A stretch of DNA of 15,017 bases from VMGX01 sp038065915 (GCA_038065915.1 JBBTPZ010000026.1:1-15017); one strand, 5' to 3'. Numbered from the stretch's first letter, positions 1 through 6,856 are shown. Notes: generated by a model not told the origin, from the letters alone. Translations and numbers: made by a program.

Positions 1-885
1 ATAACAAGCGAGATTGAACACTCTTCGGTTTTAAAAACATTTAAACATTTAGAAGGGGACGGATTAAATATTAGTTATATAAAAGTTGATGAAAATGGAA
101 TTGTTGATTTAAAAGAACTCACAGTAAATATTAAAGAAAAAACAATTTTTGTTTCTATAATGATGGTGAATAATGAAATAGGAACAATACAACCGATATC
201 GGAAATTGCAAAAATAATTAGGAAATACAGAAAAACGAGTAAAAAAAGTTCACTATTCCCAAATTTAGAATTTCCAATATTTCATACAGATGCGAGTCAA
301 TCACCCTTGTTTTTGGACTTGAATGTAAAAAAACTTGGTGTTGATATGCTAACCATAGATGGACAAAAAATATACGGGCCCAAAGGAGTTGGTGCTTTGT
401 ATATTAAAAATGGAATAAAAATTCAACCGTTATTTTTTGGTGGCTCACAAGAATTTGGTCTGCGACCAGGAACTGAAAATATTCCACTCATTGTTGGATT
501 ATCAAAAGCAGTTGAAATTGCGTCAAATGAAAAAAAAGAGTTTTCAAATAAAATTTTGAAATTACGTAAATATTTTATAGATAGAATTTTAAAAGAAATT
601 CCCGATTCTAAATTAAATGGAAGCGCAGAATACAGAACGCCAAATAATATAAATGTTTCGTTTAAAAATACAGACCACGAATTTCTTGTAGTTCAGCTTG
701 ATGAGAGTGGAATTTTTTGTTCAACAAAAAGCTCTTGTTTGAATAATAAGGATAGCGATTCATATGTTTTAAATGCAATAAATAAAAATAAGGTAAAAAT
801 GGGTGGTGTAAGATTTTCTCTAGGAGAGGAGACAACAAAAGAAGATTTAGATTATGTTATAGAAAAACTCAAGAAATTTGTATAG
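1..885 (+). CDS. Cysteine desulfurase (NifS/IscS family), 5'-truncated by window edge
   Basis: PLP-dependent enzyme that takes sulfur from cysteine as a persulfide for Fe-S cluster or tRNA thiolation pathways. The frame is open from base 1, so the real start lies upstream; about 294 codons are visible. Visible motifs: a SEIEHSSV segment whose His would stack on PLP, HTDASQ (PLP-binding Asp and Gln), the lysine segment DGQKIYGPKG with the Schiff-base Lys codon at 367-369, GLRPGTEN, and a mobile-loop Cys (codon 736-738, context KSSCLNN) followed by SYVLNAI. The short Cys loop suits the NifS/IscS classes. The residue before the PLP lysine is Gln where the family nearly always has His. No scaffold gene (iscU/sufU) or thiolase (mnmA) is visible downstream, so the sulfur acceptor cannot be told from context. 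The next gene has its own promoter. Family assignment is very secure; subtype is not. Confidence 0.96.
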   Translation: MTSEIEHSSVLKTFKHLEGDGLNISYIKVDENGIVDLKELTVNIKEKTIFVSIMMVNNEIGTIQPISEIAKIIRKYRKTSKKSSLFPNLEFPIFHTDASQSPLFLDLNVKKLGVDMLTIDGQKIYGPKGVGALYIKNGIKIQPLFFGGSQEFGLRPGTENIPLIVGLSKAVEIASNEKKEFSNKILKLRKYFIDRILKEIPDSKLNGSAEYRTPNNINVSFKNTDHEFLVVQLDESGIFCSTKSSCLNNKDSDSYVLNAINKNKVKMGGVRFSLGEETTKEDLDYVIEKLKKFV

Positions 886-898
886 ACCCGGAAAGGGC

Positions 899-927
899 TT
901 GATATTTTATAAATAATAAAATACAAT
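899..927 (+). promoter_or_regulatory. Promoter of HtrA-like gene, predicted leaderless
   Basis: TTGATA (899-904), a 17-bp spacer and TACAAT (922-927). The ATG at 935 begins eight bases after the end of the -10 box, about where transcription should start, and no SD is present. The predicted mRNA is leaderless. Confidence 0.7.
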
Positions 928-934
928 AAGTCCA

Positions 935-1825
935 ATGAAGCTCGAAGAACTAACAAAACAACAAATAATACTTCTTACACTACTTGTAAGTTTTGTTACT
1001 TCTATTGCAACCGGAATAGTAACCGTTACTCTTTTGGGGCAAACTCCTCCCGGGACTACTCAAACAGTTAACAGAATTTTAGAAAGAACAGTTGAAAAAA
1101 TTGTCCCGGATAAACAGGGCGCATCAGTTGTAACGTCAGAGAAAACTGTTGTTGTTAAAGAAGAAGATTTAATAACAAAATCAATAGAGAATGGTTCAAA
1201 AAGTATTGTGAGGATATATGAAAAATTAGACACGAGCAGTAAAGAAGAAAATAATAAACTAGGAAATTTTGTCGGAATAGGAGTTGTAGTATCCAAAGAC
1301 GGGAGAATTATTTCGGATGGTAGTTTTTTTGATAAACAAAAAAATTATGTTATTTCAACATACGACAACAGGACATTTGCCATAGAAAATAAAAGTAATG
1401 ACGGTAGTAATATTTTTATAGGTGATATAACAAATGCAAAAGATAAAGAAAATTATATATTTAATCCTGTATCTTTTTCAGATTCAAAAAATTTGAAATT
1501 AGGGCAAACAGTAATTGCTATAGGTGGAGAGGACAGGGATTCTGTTACAGAAGGTATCGTTTCAAGTATTTTACGAGAAAATATAACAGTTAAAGAAAAT
1601 ACCGATAAAACAAAGCCAGAAGTTACAAAAACAATAACATCAGAAATTCAAACATCAATTCAACCAATAAAAATTGTAGGTGTACCCTTGTTGAATCTTT
1701 TCGGGGAAGTTATTGGTCTAAATGTAATTTCAAAAGATGAATTTATTATTATTCCTTCAGATTATATAATAGAACAATTGGGCTTTGTTAAATTACCAGA
1801 TATCAAAGGACCTGTAAAAAAGTAG
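935..1825 (+). CDS. Membrane-anchored HtrA/trypsin-like protein, catalytically dead
   Basis: The 296-aa protein has a short cytoplasmic N-terminus, one TM segment (about residues 10-34), a linker (35-85) and a degenerate trypsin-like double beta-barrel (about 86-285). The HtrA fold is recognisable from GIGVVVSKDGRIIS (114-127), the LGQTVIAIGG segment (189-198), EGIVSSILR, and PLLNLFGEVIGLNV (251-264), which parallels the segment after the HtrA active serine. Aligned by eye, the triad is gone: His falls at Ser130, Asp at Asn159, and the GNSGG serine at Val248 (context KIVGVPL). No PDZ domain follows. It is therefore probably a non-proteolytic binding or scaffold protein on the outer face of the membrane. 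The start at 935 fits the promoter spacing. It lies next to a Clp-family unfoldase gene but has a separate promoter, so a shared role is only a guess. Confidence 0.8.
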   Translation: MKLEELTKQQIILLTLLVSFVTSIATGIVTVTLLGQTPPGTTQTVNRILERTVEKIVPDKQGASVVTSEKTVVVKEEDLITKSIENGSKSIVRIYEKLDTSSKEENNKLGNFVGIGVVVSKDGRIISDGSFFDKQKNYVISTYDNRTFAIENKSNDGSNIFIGDITNAKDKENYIFNPVSFSDSKNLKLGQTVIAIGGEDRDSVTEGIVSSILRENITVKENTDKTKPEVTKTITSEIQTSIQPIKIVGVPLLNLFGEVIGLNVISKDEFIIIPSDYIIEQLGFVKLPDIKGPVKK

Positions 1826-1827
1826 GA

Positions 1828-1856
1828 TTGACTACGATTTAGAATTGTCGTAAAAT
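1828..1856 (+). promoter_or_regulatory. Promoter of clpB-like gene
   Basis: TTGACT (1828-1833), 17-bp spacer, TAAAAT (1851-1856). This predicts a leader of about 100 nt that is AT-rich and carries three copies of TTTTTGAT-like sequence. The spacer holds a small dyad, TACGA/TCGTA (1833-1837 and 1848-1852). No CIRCE or CtsR operator was recognised. Confidence 0.6.
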
Positions 1857-1962
1857 ACTCTCACTCAATTTTTAAATGTTATATTTTTTATGTATCAAAT
1901 TTTAGATTTAAGACATTAGATTTAGTTTTTGATTTTTGATATTTAATTTTTGATTTTATAAT

Positions 1963-4650
1963 ATGCCACCATTTCATAATTTTACAACAAAAGGAAAAGA
2001 AGCAATCAAGAGAGCTCACGAACTTGCGATTGAACGTGGTCAAAACAGTGTTAATCCTGCTCATCTTTTGGCTGCTCTAATTTTACAAGAAGAAAGTATG
2101 GTTTTTTCAATATTGGAAATTTTGGATGTTGATATTGTCTTACTGACGGATTCTGTTATTGAAATGCTTGACAGACCCGAGGGTTCAACGGTTTTGTCGC
2201 CGTCGTATCAAATGTATTTGACACCTGAGTTTGCAAGAATTCTTGAAGAATCATCTAAAGTTGCTCAAAGATTAGATGATGAATTTGTTTCCACGGAACA
2301 TATTTTTCTTTCAATGTTTAGTGTTGAAAGTTCTGCTAAAACTGTTTTATCGCGTTTTAAAATAACACAAGAAATGGTTTTAAAAGCGCTTGAAGAAATA
2401 AGAAACAACAAAGATAAAGAAATTGAAGCTCCTAAAAAATTAAGGTCAATTGGTAAATATACGAGAAGTTTAACAAAACTTGCTTCAGAAAATAAACTGG
2501 ACCCTGTTATTGGAAGAGATAATGAAATAAATAGAATAATCCAGATTTTATCTAGAAGAACAAAAAATAATCCTATTTTAATAGGAGAAGCCGGAGTTGG
2601 GAAAACCGCAATCGTTGAAGGACTTGCCCAAAGAATGAATAATGGAGATGTTCCGGAATCATTAAAAAACAAGGACATCGTTTCTCTTGATTTAGGTTCA
2701 CTTATTGCGGGGACAAAATATAGAGGCGAATTTGAAGAAAGATTAAAAGGAATAATAAAAGATATTGAAAAATCCAATGGCAAAATAATATTATTTATTG
2801 ATGAGATTCATACAATCGTTGGCGCTGGCGCGGCAGAAGGAGCTATGGATGCTTCAAATATGTTGAAACCTGCACTTTCTCGTGGCGAACTAAGAGCCAT
2901 TGGTGCAACAACATTAAAAGAGTATCAAAAACACATAGAAAAAGACCCCGCGCTCACGAGAAGATTTCAACCGGTTTATGTTCAAGAACCATCTCTTGAA
3001 GATGCTATTGCAATACTTCGCGGTTTAAAAGAAAAATATGAAATTTTTCACGGAGTTAAAATTTTAGACGAAGCAATAGTTTCTGCCGTTAATTTAAGTA
3101 GCAGATATATAAGTGATAGATTTATGCCAGACAAAGCTGTTGACCTTATAGATGAGGCCTGTTCCTCACTTAGAATGTCTTTAGAAAATAAACCGCCAAT
3201 TCTTGAAGAAACCCACAGAAAAATACTTCGTTTAGAAATAGAAAAACAAGCTCTCAAAAAAGAAACCAACACTTCTTCAAGTGGCAAAAAAGCAAAAGAA
3301 AGAGTGAAAGAAATTGAAAAAGAAATTGCTGATTTGAGAGAGAAGACCTCGGAGCTTGAATTAAAGTGGCTTGGAGAAAAAGATACATATTCTGAAATAA
3401 AAGAAATTAAAAAAGATTTAGAAAAACTTAGAATTAATGCAGACAATGCAGAAATTTTATCAGACCTTTCTCGTGTGGCAGAAATAAGATACGGAGAAAT
3501 TCCTGTTTTAGAGAAAAAACTTGAAATAAAAACAAAAAAATTGAAGAAATTACAAAGCTCAAGAAGAATTCTTAGAGAGGAAGTTCTTGAATCAGATATA
3601 GCCGAGGTTGTTTCAAAATGGACAGGTATACCAGTTACAAAAATGCTTGAAGGCGAAGTTCAAAAACTTTCAAGAATGGAAGAAGAACTCAAAAAGAATG
3701 TTATTGGACAAGATGAAGCGGTTAAAAAAATTACGGACGCAATAAAAAGATCTCGCGTTGGAATTTCTGACCCAGAAAAACCAATCGGTTCTTTTATGTT
3801 TCTTGGTCCTACAGGTGTTGGTAAAACGGAACTCACAAAAACACTCGCTAAGTTTTTATTTAATGACGACAAAGCGCTTATTCGCGTAGATATGTCTGAA
3901 TTTATGGAAAGACATTCTGTTTCAAAAATGATAGGTTCACCTGCTGGATATGTCGGTTATGAGGAAGGTGGAATTTTGACAGAGATGATAAGACACAGAC
4001 CATACTCGGTTGTTTTGTTTGATGAAATAGAAAAAGCACATCCGGAAGTGTTTAATATTCTTTTGCAGGTTCTTGATAATGGGCGATTAACAGATTCAAA
4101 GGGAAGAGTGGTTAATTTTAAAAACACAGTAATTATTTTGACATCGAACATTGGAAGTGAATTTATAGATAAAATGCAAACCATAGGATTTAATAATGGT
4201 GAGGACGGTGAAGAATATGAAGATGCAAAAAAAAGAGTAACGAATGCATTGAAAGATTATTTTAGACCAGAATTTTTAAATCGCCTCGATGAAATAATTG
4301 TGTTTAATGTTTTAAGTAAGGAAGCAGTAAAGGAAATTGTTAATATTCAAATTGGAATGGTTCAAAAGAGATTGTTTGAAAAAAATATAAATATGGAAAT
4401 TAAACCGGATGTTTTAGCATTTATTTCTAAAGAAGGATATAGCCCACAATATGGTGCTAGGCCACTAAAAAGATTGATACAAAGTAAAATTTTGACTCCT
4501 ATGGCAAATATAATGGTTGCAAAAAGTGTTTCAGATGGTGGGACAGTTACTATTAGTATTGATGATAAAAATGAATTAATTTTTGATGTTAAACAAGAGA
4601 AAAAAAATCTTGTTTTGAAAGAATCTCAAAAAAAGAAAGTTGGGGTATAA
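1963..4650 (+). CDS. clpB: ClpB-type AAA+ unfoldase/disaggregase with ClpC-like IGF loop
   Basis: An 895-aa ATP-driven hexameric unfoldase. Order: Clp N-domain (two repeats, about 1-150); AAA-1 with Walker A GEAGVGKT (208-215) and Walker B ending in D280-E281; a long coiled-coil M-domain (about 405-540); AAA-2 with Walker A GPTGVGKT (615-622), Walker B D687-E688 and sensor-2 GARPLKR. The M-domain is full ClpB length and contains the ClpB-like stretch DLSRVAEIRYGEIP, so ClpB is the best call. Unlike ordinary ClpB, the AAA-2 loop after TSNIG is long and carries Ile-Gly-Phe at 741-743, as in ClpP-binding ClpC/ClpA/ClpX. The start is fixed by the N-domain beginning at residue 7 (FTTKGKEAI); no SD is visible. 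It is followed by a hairpin terminator. Some databases would call this a Clp protease ATP-binding subunit; the hybrid character makes either label incomplete. Confidence 0.93.
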   Translation: MPPFHNFTTKGKEAIKRAHELAIERGQNSVNPAHLLAALILQEESMVFSILEILDVDIVLLTDSVIEMLDRPEGSTVLSPSYQMYLTPEFARILEESSKVAQRLDDEFVSTEHIFLSMFSVESSAKTVLSRFKITQEMVLKALEEIRNNKDKEIEAPKKLRSIGKYTRSLTKLASENKLDPVIGRDNEINRIIQILSRRTKNNPILIGEAGVGKTAIVEGLAQRMNNGDVPESLKNKDIVSLDLGSLIAGTKYRGEFEERLKGIIKDIEKSNGKIILFIDEIHTIVGAGAAEGAMDASNMLKPALSRGELRAIGATTLKEYQKHIEKDPALTRRFQPVYVQEPSLEDAIAILRGLKEKYEIFHGVKILDEAIVSAVNLSSRYISDRFMPDKAVDLIDEACSSLRMSLENKPPILEETHRKILRLEIEKQALKKETNTSSSGKKAKERVKEIEKEIADLREKTSELELKWLGEKDTYSEIKEIKKDLEKLRINADNAEILSDLSRVAEIRYGEIPVLEKKLEIKTKKLKKLQSSRRILREEVLESDIAEVVSKWTGIPVTKMLEGEVQKLSRMEEELKKNVIGQDEAVKKITDAIKRSRVGISDPEKPIGSFMFLGPTGVGKTELTKTLAKFLFNDDKALIRVDMSEFMERHSVSKMIGSPAGYVGYEEGGILTEMIRHRPYSVVLFDEIEKAHPEVFNILLQVLDNGRLTDSKGRVVNFKNTVIILTSNIGSEFIDKMQTIGFNNGEDGEEYEDAKKRVTNALKDYFRPEFLNRLDEIIVFNVLSKEAVKEIVNIQIGMVQKRLFEKNINMEIKPDVLAFISKEGYSPQYGARPLKRLIQSKILTPMANIMVAKSVSDGGTVTISIDDKNELIFDVKQEKKNLVLKESQKKKVGV

Positions 4651-4690
4651 ATCCAAATGTTCTAATGAAACACTTTGGGTCCATAATAAA

Positions 4691-4725
4691 ATTAAAATAC
4701 ATCTCTTTTTGAGATGTATTTTAAT
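4691..4725 (+). terminator. Hairpin terminator after clpB-like gene
   Basis: A perfect 15-bp stem (4691-4705 with 4711-4725) and a TTTTT loop, 40 nt after the clpB stop. The downstream tract is only moderately T-rich. The minus strand after the stem is also T-rich, so it may work in both directions. Confidence 0.7.
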
Positions 4726-4744
4726 TTAATATTTAAGTTCACGA

Positions 4745-4787
4745 TAAAAATAAAAAAGATTAAAACTCTCATTTAGAGAGTTTTAAT
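4745..4787 (-). terminator. Rho-independent terminator of tRNA-Tyr
   Basis: A 12-bp perfect stem (4759-4770 with 4776-4787), loop ATTTA, followed on the minus strand by CTTTTTTATTTTTA. It begins 3 nt past the tRNA 3' end, giving a compact single-tRNA unit. Confidence 0.85.
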
Positions 4788-4790
4788 TTG

Positions 4791-4874
4791 TGCGCCGGGC
4801 AGGATTCGAACCTGCGTAGCCCGAAGGGCGACAGATTTACAGTCTGTTGCGATTGACCGCTCCGCCACCGACGC
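4791..4874 (-). tRNA. tRNA-Tyr (anticodon GTA)
   Basis: Read on the minus strand, the acceptor stem GCGTCGG pairs with CCGGCGC (one T-G pair), discriminator A73. The anticodon stem ACAGA/TCTGT encloses the loop CTGTAAA, giving anticodon GTA. There is a long class II variable arm (CGCCCTTCGGGC) and the T-loop TTCGAAT. Length is 84 nt. CCA is not encoded and must be added. A36-A37-A38 makes it a predicted MiaA substrate. Confidence 0.98.
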
Positions 4875-4883
4875 AATAAATAT

Positions 4884-4912
4884 ATAATAACAAATATAAT
4901 CAAAATTGTAAA
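4884..4912 (-). promoter_or_regulatory. Promoter of tRNA-Tyr
   Basis: On the minus strand, TTTACA, a 17-bp spacer and TATTAT. The -10 box ends 9 nt before the mature tRNA 5' end, so the 5' leader is very short. Confidence 0.75.
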
Positions 4913-4958
4913 AAAGGTCTTAAACAAAGCCATTTAAATAGTTGATAAAATCTCTTGC

Positions 4959-4987
4959 TTAACTCTAATTTTCGTATCTGATACAAT
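4959..4987 (+). promoter_or_regulatory. Extended -10 promoter upstream of EF-Tu-domain-II-like gene
   Basis: TTAACT, 17-bp spacer, TACAAT (4982-4987) with the extended TG at 4979-4980. The predicted start near 4993-4995 coincides with the 5' edge of a stem-loop. A weaker TAAAAT at 5052-5057 could instead give a leaderless transcript. Confidence 0.5.
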
Positions 4988-4992
4988 TAGTA

Positions 4993-5030
4993 GTGGTTTC
5001 CATGCTTGTGGTCGACATGGGCAACCTCAC
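4993..5030 (+). promoter_or_regulatory. Predicted 5'-leader stem-loop of unknown type
   Basis: A GC-rich hairpin in an AT-rich gap. 4995-5004 (GGTTTCCATG) pairs with 5016-5026 (CATGGGCAACC) with C5022 bulged and one T-G pair; the loop is 5005-5015. It would sit at the very 5' end of the transcript, about 37 nt before the ATG at 5064. I do not recognise a known riboswitch, SRP RNA or ribosomal-protein leader. Confidence 0.4.
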
Positions 5031-5063
5031 TTAATATAAGTTATTGAATTTTAAAATTTTAAT

Positions 5064-5312
5064 ATGGAAAAAGAAATAGGTGTAATTACACACTGGTTTG
5101 ATAAGATAAATGTTGCCGTGATAAAACTAAATGGTTCTCTTAAAAAAGGCGACAAGATAAAAATTATGAAAGGAGATATAGAGTTTGAGGAAACCATAGA
5201 TTCAATGCAGATAGACCATAAAAATGTCGATTCTGCGAAAAAGGGTGATGATGTTGCAATAAAATTATCTGAAAAGACGAAAGAAGGAGCATTAGTTTAT
5301 CTTGTTAAATAA
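5064..5312 (+). CDS. Stand-alone EF-Tu domain II / peptidase-U32-C-like beta-barrel protein
   Basis: The 82-aa basic protein is a single small beta-barrel. Family landmarks: GVITHWFDKINVAVIKL (6-22), LKKGDKIKI, SMQIDHKNV, AKKGDDVAIKL and a closing GALVYLV. The same pattern occurs in translation GTPase domain II and especially in the C-terminal domain of U32 peptidases (MQI-(D/E)-HK then KKGD). Here it stands alone, with no GTPase and no U32 catalytic domain. Databases carry such proteins as translation elongation factor-like. Function is unknown; RNA or ribosome binding is an inference from the fold. There is no SD. Upstream lies a structured leader, and downstream a palindromic element and strong terminator, so it is transcribed alone. 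Confidence 0.85.
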   Translation: MEKEIGVITHWFDKINVAVIKLNGSLKKGDKIKIMKGDIEFEETIDSMQIDHKNVDSAKKGDDVAIKLSEKTKEGALVYLVK

Positions 5313-5389
5313 TCATTTACCTTGTTAAATCCTACTCGGCTCGCTTATCGCAGGCAGGCGGGAATTCGCCAGTGGCGAATTATTTAACA
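5296..5389. repeat. GC-rich palindromic element with duplicated flank
   Basis: TTTATCTTGTTAAAT (5296-5310, the gene's last codons) is repeated 20 bp later as TTTACCTTGTTAAAT (5316-5330). TGTTAAAT (5323-5330) is inverted as ATTTAACA (5382-5389). Between them lie a GC-rich stretch (5331-5362) and the hairpin AATTCGCC-AGT-GGCGAATT (5363-5381). It looks like a small REP-like insertion between gene and terminator. Confidence 0.5.
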
Positions 5390-5401
5390 GGACAAGCAAA
5401 T

Positions 5402-5440
5402 AAAAAATGCGTGTAAAACTTACACGCATTTTTTATATTT
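5402..5440 (+). terminator. Rho-independent terminator
   Basis: 15-bp perfect stem (5402-5416 with 5420-5434), core TGCGTGTAA/TTACACGCA, running into TTTTTTATATTTTTAT. It ends the 5064-5312 transcript. Confidence 0.88.
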
Positions 5441-5524
5441 TTATACGAATTTAGTAATAATTTTAGAATATGGCTTTAAATAAGAGTATTTTTATTATAA
5501 GAAATACATTCTTTTTTCTGAGTA

Positions 5525-5553
5525 TTGACTAATTTGGTGTTTTGTACTATTTT
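5525..5553 (+). promoter_or_regulatory. Possible promoter of porin-like gene
   Basis: TTGACT (5525-5530), 17-bp spacer, TATTTT (5548-5553). This predicts a leader near 48 nt that contains a good SD, AAAGGAG (5595-5601), six bases before the ATG at 5608. The -10 box is weak (4 of 6). Confidence 0.4.
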
Positions 5554-5607
5554 TTCAATAGAGTAAGTTTTCTTTAAAATAACAAATCACAAATAAAGGA
5601 GTTCCAA

Positions 5608-6600
5608 ATGAAAAAAAGTATTTTTCTAATTCTCTTTTTATTCTTAACAATATTAATTTCGCGAAACATTTTTTCGCAGACGCAAGTTTTAAACGAAAAA
5701 GAACACCCTGTTCTTTTTTCTAAGGAAATGTTTTCAATTTCATCTGCGGGTTTTTTGATTGCAGATTTTAAAAAACTTAAAAATGATTCTGCTTCAATTC
5801 AATTAAACGAACTAAGAATATTCGGCGGAATGAAATATAATTTTTTAGAATTAAAAACAGATATTTCATTCAAAAAAAGTAAGAATGCAATGGAGATTTT
5901 AGATTCCGAGATACTCAATCAACTTTATGTTCAAATCAACTCTGTTTTTGAATTACCGGTTAATATAAAAATTGGTAAATTTAAAACTGCAGCTGCCACA
6001 TCTATTCCATACGAATATGAGACATATACAGCAAAAGGGTTGGGAGTCGGAGAACCATTTTCTGGTCTTTATGCTGGCGGAGTTCAAATAGAAACACAAA
6101 TTCAAAAGAATGTTAAGTTTTTATTTGATGTGACTAGGTTGGCATATCCACTGGGACAGAAACCAATTTATAATGATCAGAAAATGACAGATATTCAGAC
6201 ATCGGGACTGCTAATTGTTAACATTATTAATTATGATTTAATAATGGAGTCCTCGTTTGAGTATTCCAATGAAAGGTTAAGATGGGGAGCCGGTTTTGAT
6301 TTATACAATTCAAAAAGTGGTCCATTTTTTTTCAATGGAGATGTTTTTTTTGAAGAATCTATTTTCGGTTATAGAATGACCACAGGATTGAAATTTGAAA
6401 ACTTTGATTGGCATATTCAAGCTGAAAATGGTTTGGAGAATACTTGGTCCAAAAGAAGCTTCATAACAACGGGTGTTTCATTTAATTTCAACACAGGAGG
6501 GTTGGTAAATAACAAAATAATATTGGATTACCAAACACCACTCGGAGAAGATAAAAAAGATTGGGCTGTTTTTGGTTCCCTCAGGATAGCTTTTAATTAA
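5608..6600 (+). CDS. Secreted porin-like beta-barrel protein, function unknown
   Basis: The 330-aa protein has a classic Sec signal peptide: MKK, hydrophobic core to about residue 17, likely cleavage near the IFS-QTQ junction at 23/24. The mature part has no TM helices. It alternates polar and hydrophobic residues in many short strands rich in Phe and Tyr, separated by Gly/Asn/Asp turns, and ends in a strand GSLRIAFN with an aromatic residue next to last. This is the pattern of outer-membrane beta-barrels. The stretch with IKIGKFK near residue 130 recalls phosphate-selective or carbohydrate porins, but I cannot name a family. The start is fixed by the SD AAAGGAG. It is a single-gene unit between two terminators. 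An outer-membrane protein would be out of place if the host lacks an outer membrane, so transfer or a surface-layer role should be considered. The possibility that the window is not CPR also remains. Confidence 0.75.
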   Translation: MKKSIFLILFLFLTILISRNIFSQTQVLNEKEHPVLFSKEMFSISSAGFLIADFKKLKNDSASIQLNELRIFGGMKYNFLELKTDISFKKSKNAMEILDSEILNQLYVQINSVFELPVNIKIGKFKTAAATSIPYEYETYTAKGLGVGEPFSGLYAGGVQIETQIQKNVKFLFDVTRLAYPLGQKPIYNDQKMTDIQTSGLLIVNIINYDLIMESSFEYSNERLRWGAGFDLYNSKSGPFFFNGDVFFEESIFGYRMTTGLKFENFDWHIQAENGLENTWSKRSFITTGVSFNFNTGGLVNNKIILDYQTPLGEDKKDWAVFGSLRIAFN

Positions 6601-6612
6601 TAACGTTTTTGC

Positions 6613-6651
6613 AAATCGGGGCATTAATTTGCCTCGATTTTTTTATTATTT
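6613..6651 (+). terminator. Rho-independent terminator after porin-like gene
   Basis: 11-bp stem with one G-T pair (AAATCGGGGCA 6613-6623 with TGCCTCGATTT 6630-6640), followed by TTTTATTATTTT. It lies 13 nt after the stop. Confidence 0.85.
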
Positions 6652-6657
6652 TAATAT

Positions 6658-6686
6658 TTGCACGATTTGATAAAATATAGTATTCT
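6658..6686 (+). promoter_or_regulatory. Promoter of rpmG, predicted leaderless
   Basis: TTGCAC (6658-6663), 17-bp spacer, TATTCT (6681-6686). The ATG at 6695 lies eight bases past the -10 box and no SD is present. Confidence 0.6.
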
Positions 6687-6694
6687 CCTTGGAT

Positions 6695-6856
6695 ATGGCT
6701 TCACAGAAAAATCTAATAAAACTACAATGTACTGTTTGTAAAAGAACAAACTATTATACGAGCAAGAACAAAAAGACAATTGATAAAAAGATAGAACTAA
6801 AAAAATATTGTAAATGGTGCAAAGCGCATACGCCACATAAAGAGAGCAAGAAGTAA
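6695..6856 (+). CDS. rpmG: 50S ribosomal protein L33
   Basis: A 53-aa basic protein of the large ribosomal subunit. It has the L33 signature: a strand LIKLQCTVC, then TNYYTSKNKK, then LKKYCKWCKAHTPHKESKK. Four cysteines in two CxxC pairs (12/15 and 39/42) make it the zinc-binding (C+) form. Length is normal for the family. The start at 6695 gives the expected N-terminus (MASQKNLIKL). It has its own promoter and directly follows the porin terminator. secE and nusG, common L33 neighbours, are not here. Confidence 0.96.
   Translation: MASQKNLIKLQCTVCKRTNYYTSKNKKTIDKKIELKKYCKWCKAHTPHKESKK

Noticed and set aside
1833..1852. Heat-shock operator (CIRCE or CtsR) in the clpB promoter
   Set aside because: The dyad is only 5 bp per arm and matches neither the CIRCE arms nor the CtsR heptad repeats.
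1936..1962. TTGATA and TATAAT directly abutting the clpB ATG, resembling a strong promoter
   Set aside because: Transcription would start inside the coding region, yet the Clp N-domain begins at residue 7, so the start at 1963 is needed. The spacer is only 15 bp, and a better TTGACT-17-TAAAAT promoter lies at 1828-1856.
2265..2783. Long antisense ORFs opposite clpB, relA and topA
   Set aside because: They mirror the codon structure of well-identified genes on the other strand, have no SD or promoter, and are Ser/Leu/Phe-rich low-information translations.
4995..5026. Small SRP RNA, tmRNA or known riboswitch
   Set aside because: The hairpin lacks the SRP GGAA-type conserved loop, is far too short for tmRNA, and matches no riboswitch core that I know.
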